A stretch of DNA of 7,913 bases from the NCBI GenBank assembly GCA_929200295.1, contig CAKMZE010000123.1, forward strand, positions 1 through 7,913, in the 5' to 3' direction. Shown here piece after piece: positions 6,556-7,913 of the stretch. Numbering within the stretch: position 1 is the stretch's first letter; the number at the start of each line of letters is the position of its first letter. Below the pieces are notes generated by a model. It had not been told where the DNA came from. It did no database searches and saw only the letters and a program-made list of their open reading frames with translations. Made by a program: the position numbers and the translations under genes. This DNA is from an uncultured Alphaproteobacteria bacterium. Lineage in GTDB: Bacteria > Pseudomonadota > Alphaproteobacteria > Rhodobacterales > Rhodobacteraceae.

Positions 6556-7913
6556 TTAACGCGCGAATTTCTTATGCTTCATGCGCTTGGGTTCAAGAGC
6601 ATCCGCACCAAGGCGGCGCTTTTTGTCTTCTTCATAGTCTGAGAACGCGCCTTGGAACCATTCCACATGAGCATCCCCTTCGAACGCGAGAATATGGGTG
6701 CAGATCCGATCTAGGAAAAAGCGATCGTGACTGATCACCACGGCACACCCTGCAAAGTTGACCAGCGCGTCTTCAAGCGCGCGCAGGGTTTCAACATCGA
6801 GATCATTGGTCGGCTCGTCGAGAAGCAAGACATTGCCGCCGGATTTCAGAAGTTTGGCCATATGCACGCGGTTGCGTTCGCCGCCCGATAAGAGCCCAAC
6901 TTTTTTCTGCTGATCGCCACCTTTGAAATTAAAGGCAGAGCAATACGCACGGCTGTTCATCGTCGCATCACCCAGCGCGATGATTTCTGCACCGCCTGAG
7001 ATTTCCTCCCAAACGGTGGCGTTGGCGTCAAGCGCATCACGTGACTGATCAACGAATGAAAGCTTTACCGTGTCACCAAATTCAACGGTGCCGTCATCCG
7101 GTTCGTTTTGCCCTGTGAGCATGGAAAAGAGCGTGGATTTACCAGCACCGTTTGGGCCGATCACGCCGACGATACCGCCGGGGGGCAGATCAAACGAGAG
7201 CTCTTCGACCAAGAGCTTGTCGCCCATCGCTTTTTTAAGATTGTTGACCTCAATCACCTTTGCCCCCAAGCGCGGACCGTTGGGGATAATGATTTGGGCG
7301 CGCCCAATTTTTTCACGCTCAGATTGATTGGCCATCTCATTATAAGAGGCGATCCGGGCTTTGGATTTTGCTTGGCGGGCTTTTGCGCCCTGACGCATCC
7401 ATTCTAATTCACGCTCAAGGGTTTTTTGTTTGGATTTATCGTCTTTCGCCTCACGCTCCATACGCTTGGCTTTGGCTTCGAGCCAAGATGAATAATTACC
7501 CTCATGCGGGATGCCAGATCCGCGATCCAACTCGAGGATCCATCCTGTGATCGCATCGAGGAAATAGCGGTCGTGCGTGACGATGAGGATCGTGCCCTTG
7601 TAGTCAATCAGGTGTTGCTGCAACCAAGCGATGGTTTCCGCATCAAGGTGGTTGGTCGGTTCGTCCAACAACAGCATATCTGGCGCATCAAGCAGCAATT
7701 GGCACAAAGCCACGCGTCGCTTTTCACCGCCTGAGAGGGTGTCAACGTTTGCGTTATCAGGGGGGCAGCGGAGCGCCTCCATCGATACATCGATCTGTGC
7801 GTCGAGATCCCAAAGGTTTTGCGCATCAATCTGGTCTTGGAGCGCTGCCATTTCGTCAGCGGTTTCTTCGGAATAATTCATCGCGACTTCGTTGTAACGA
7901 TCAAGAATGGCTT
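6556..7913 (-). CDS. ettA: Energy-dependent translational throttle protein EttA (ABC-F), N-terminus outside window
   Basis: This is a soluble ABC-F ATPase that binds the ribosomal E site and gates the first elongation steps in response to ATP/ADP. The frame stays open to the window end, so about 450 of the usual ~555 residues are present and the first Walker A is missing. Numbered from the Met at 7881, which is internal rather than the start, the landmarks are: arm region 1-45, first signature LSGGEKRR (49-56), Walker B LLLDEPTNHLD (70-80), H-switch THDRYF (102-107), inter-domain linker with the EttA-typical LEWMRQGAKARQAKSKARI (159-177), second Walker A GPNGAGKST (242-250), second signature LSGGERNR (331-338), Walker B LLLDEPTNDLD (352-362) and SHDRFF (384-389). 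The tail is basic (PKRMKHKKFAR). It converges on the catabolic block with a 40-base gap and is most likely unrelated to it. No intact intrinsic terminator is visible between the two. Confidence 0.96.
   Translation of the reverse strand, partial: AILDRYNEVAMNYSEETADEMAALQDQIDAQNLWDLDAQIDVSMEALRCPPDNANVDTLSGGEKRRVALCQLLLDAPDMLLLDEPTNHLDAETIAWLQQHLIDYKGTILIVTHDRYFLDAITGWILELDRGSGIPHEGNYSSWLEAKAKRMEREAKDDKSKQKTLERELEWMRQGAKARQAKSKARIASYNEMANQSEREKIGRAQIIIPNGPRLGAKVIEVNNLKKAMGDKLLVEELSFDLPPGGIVGVIGPNGAGKSTLFSMLTGQNEPDDGTVEFGDTVKLSFVDQSRDALDANATVWEEISGGAEIIALGDATMNSRAYCSAFNFKGGDQQKKVGLLSGGERNRVHMAKLLKSGGNVLLLDEPTNDLDVETLRALEDALVNFAGCAVVISHDRFFLDRICTHILAFEGDAHVEWFQGAFSDYEEDKKRRLGADALEPKRMKHKKFAR

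Noticed and set aside
6542..6591. Inverted repeat CCCAAGCG / CGCTTGGG across the convergent gene ends as a possible terminator.
   Set aside because: The loop is 34 bases, there is no adjacent T-run on either strand, and the right arm lies in the ettA coding sequence; most likely chance.
7070..7734. Long + strand open frames opposite ettA.
   Set aside because: They are antisense to conserved ABC-F motifs and resemble no protein family.

Overview
The window looks like an alphaproteobacterial chromosome segment, most likely from a marine Rhodobacterales (Roseobacter-type) organism. This is inferred from moderate GC content, dense packing, the protein style of the catabolic genes, and a translation factor EttA ending in a Lys/Arg-rich tail (EPKRMKHKKFAR). 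Genus or species cannot be fixed from the sequence alone. There are no RNA genes, insertion sequences, CRISPR arrays or phage genes, and no gene-free stretch longer than about 80 bases.

Layout: (1) positions 2-6515 on the + strand are one tightly packed, co-directional block. It holds the tail of an unidentified protein (2-112), a short-chain dehydrogenase (116-877), a LacI-family regulator (877-1914), a protein with two tandem NTF2/SnoaL-like domains (1919-2908), a two-domain cupin (2991-3956), a stand-alone MetE-like zinc methyltransferase domain (4007-5131), a small alpha/beta hydrolase (5128-5820) and an RraA/HMG-aldolase-like protein (5820-6515). Gaps are 3, -1, 4, 82, 50, -4 and -1 bases, which is operon architecture with several translationally coupled junctions. 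(2) After a 40-base convergent gap, the - strand carries most of ettA (6556-7913), an ABC-F housekeeping translation factor whose N-terminus lies beyond the window.

Working together (inference): a LacI regulator embedded among an oxidoreductase, a cupin, SnoaL-like domains, a thiol/methyl-transfer zinc enzyme, an ester or C-C hydrolase and an aldolase-like lyase suggests an inducible route for breaking down a small carbon source. The substrate may be methylated or oxygenated, and the route may end in aldol cleavage to a 2-oxo acid. I do not recognise this gene combination as a named pathway. No transporter is visible in the window, so the substrate remains unknown. The operon as a unit is the best candidate here for an undescribed system; ettA is an ordinary neighbour.
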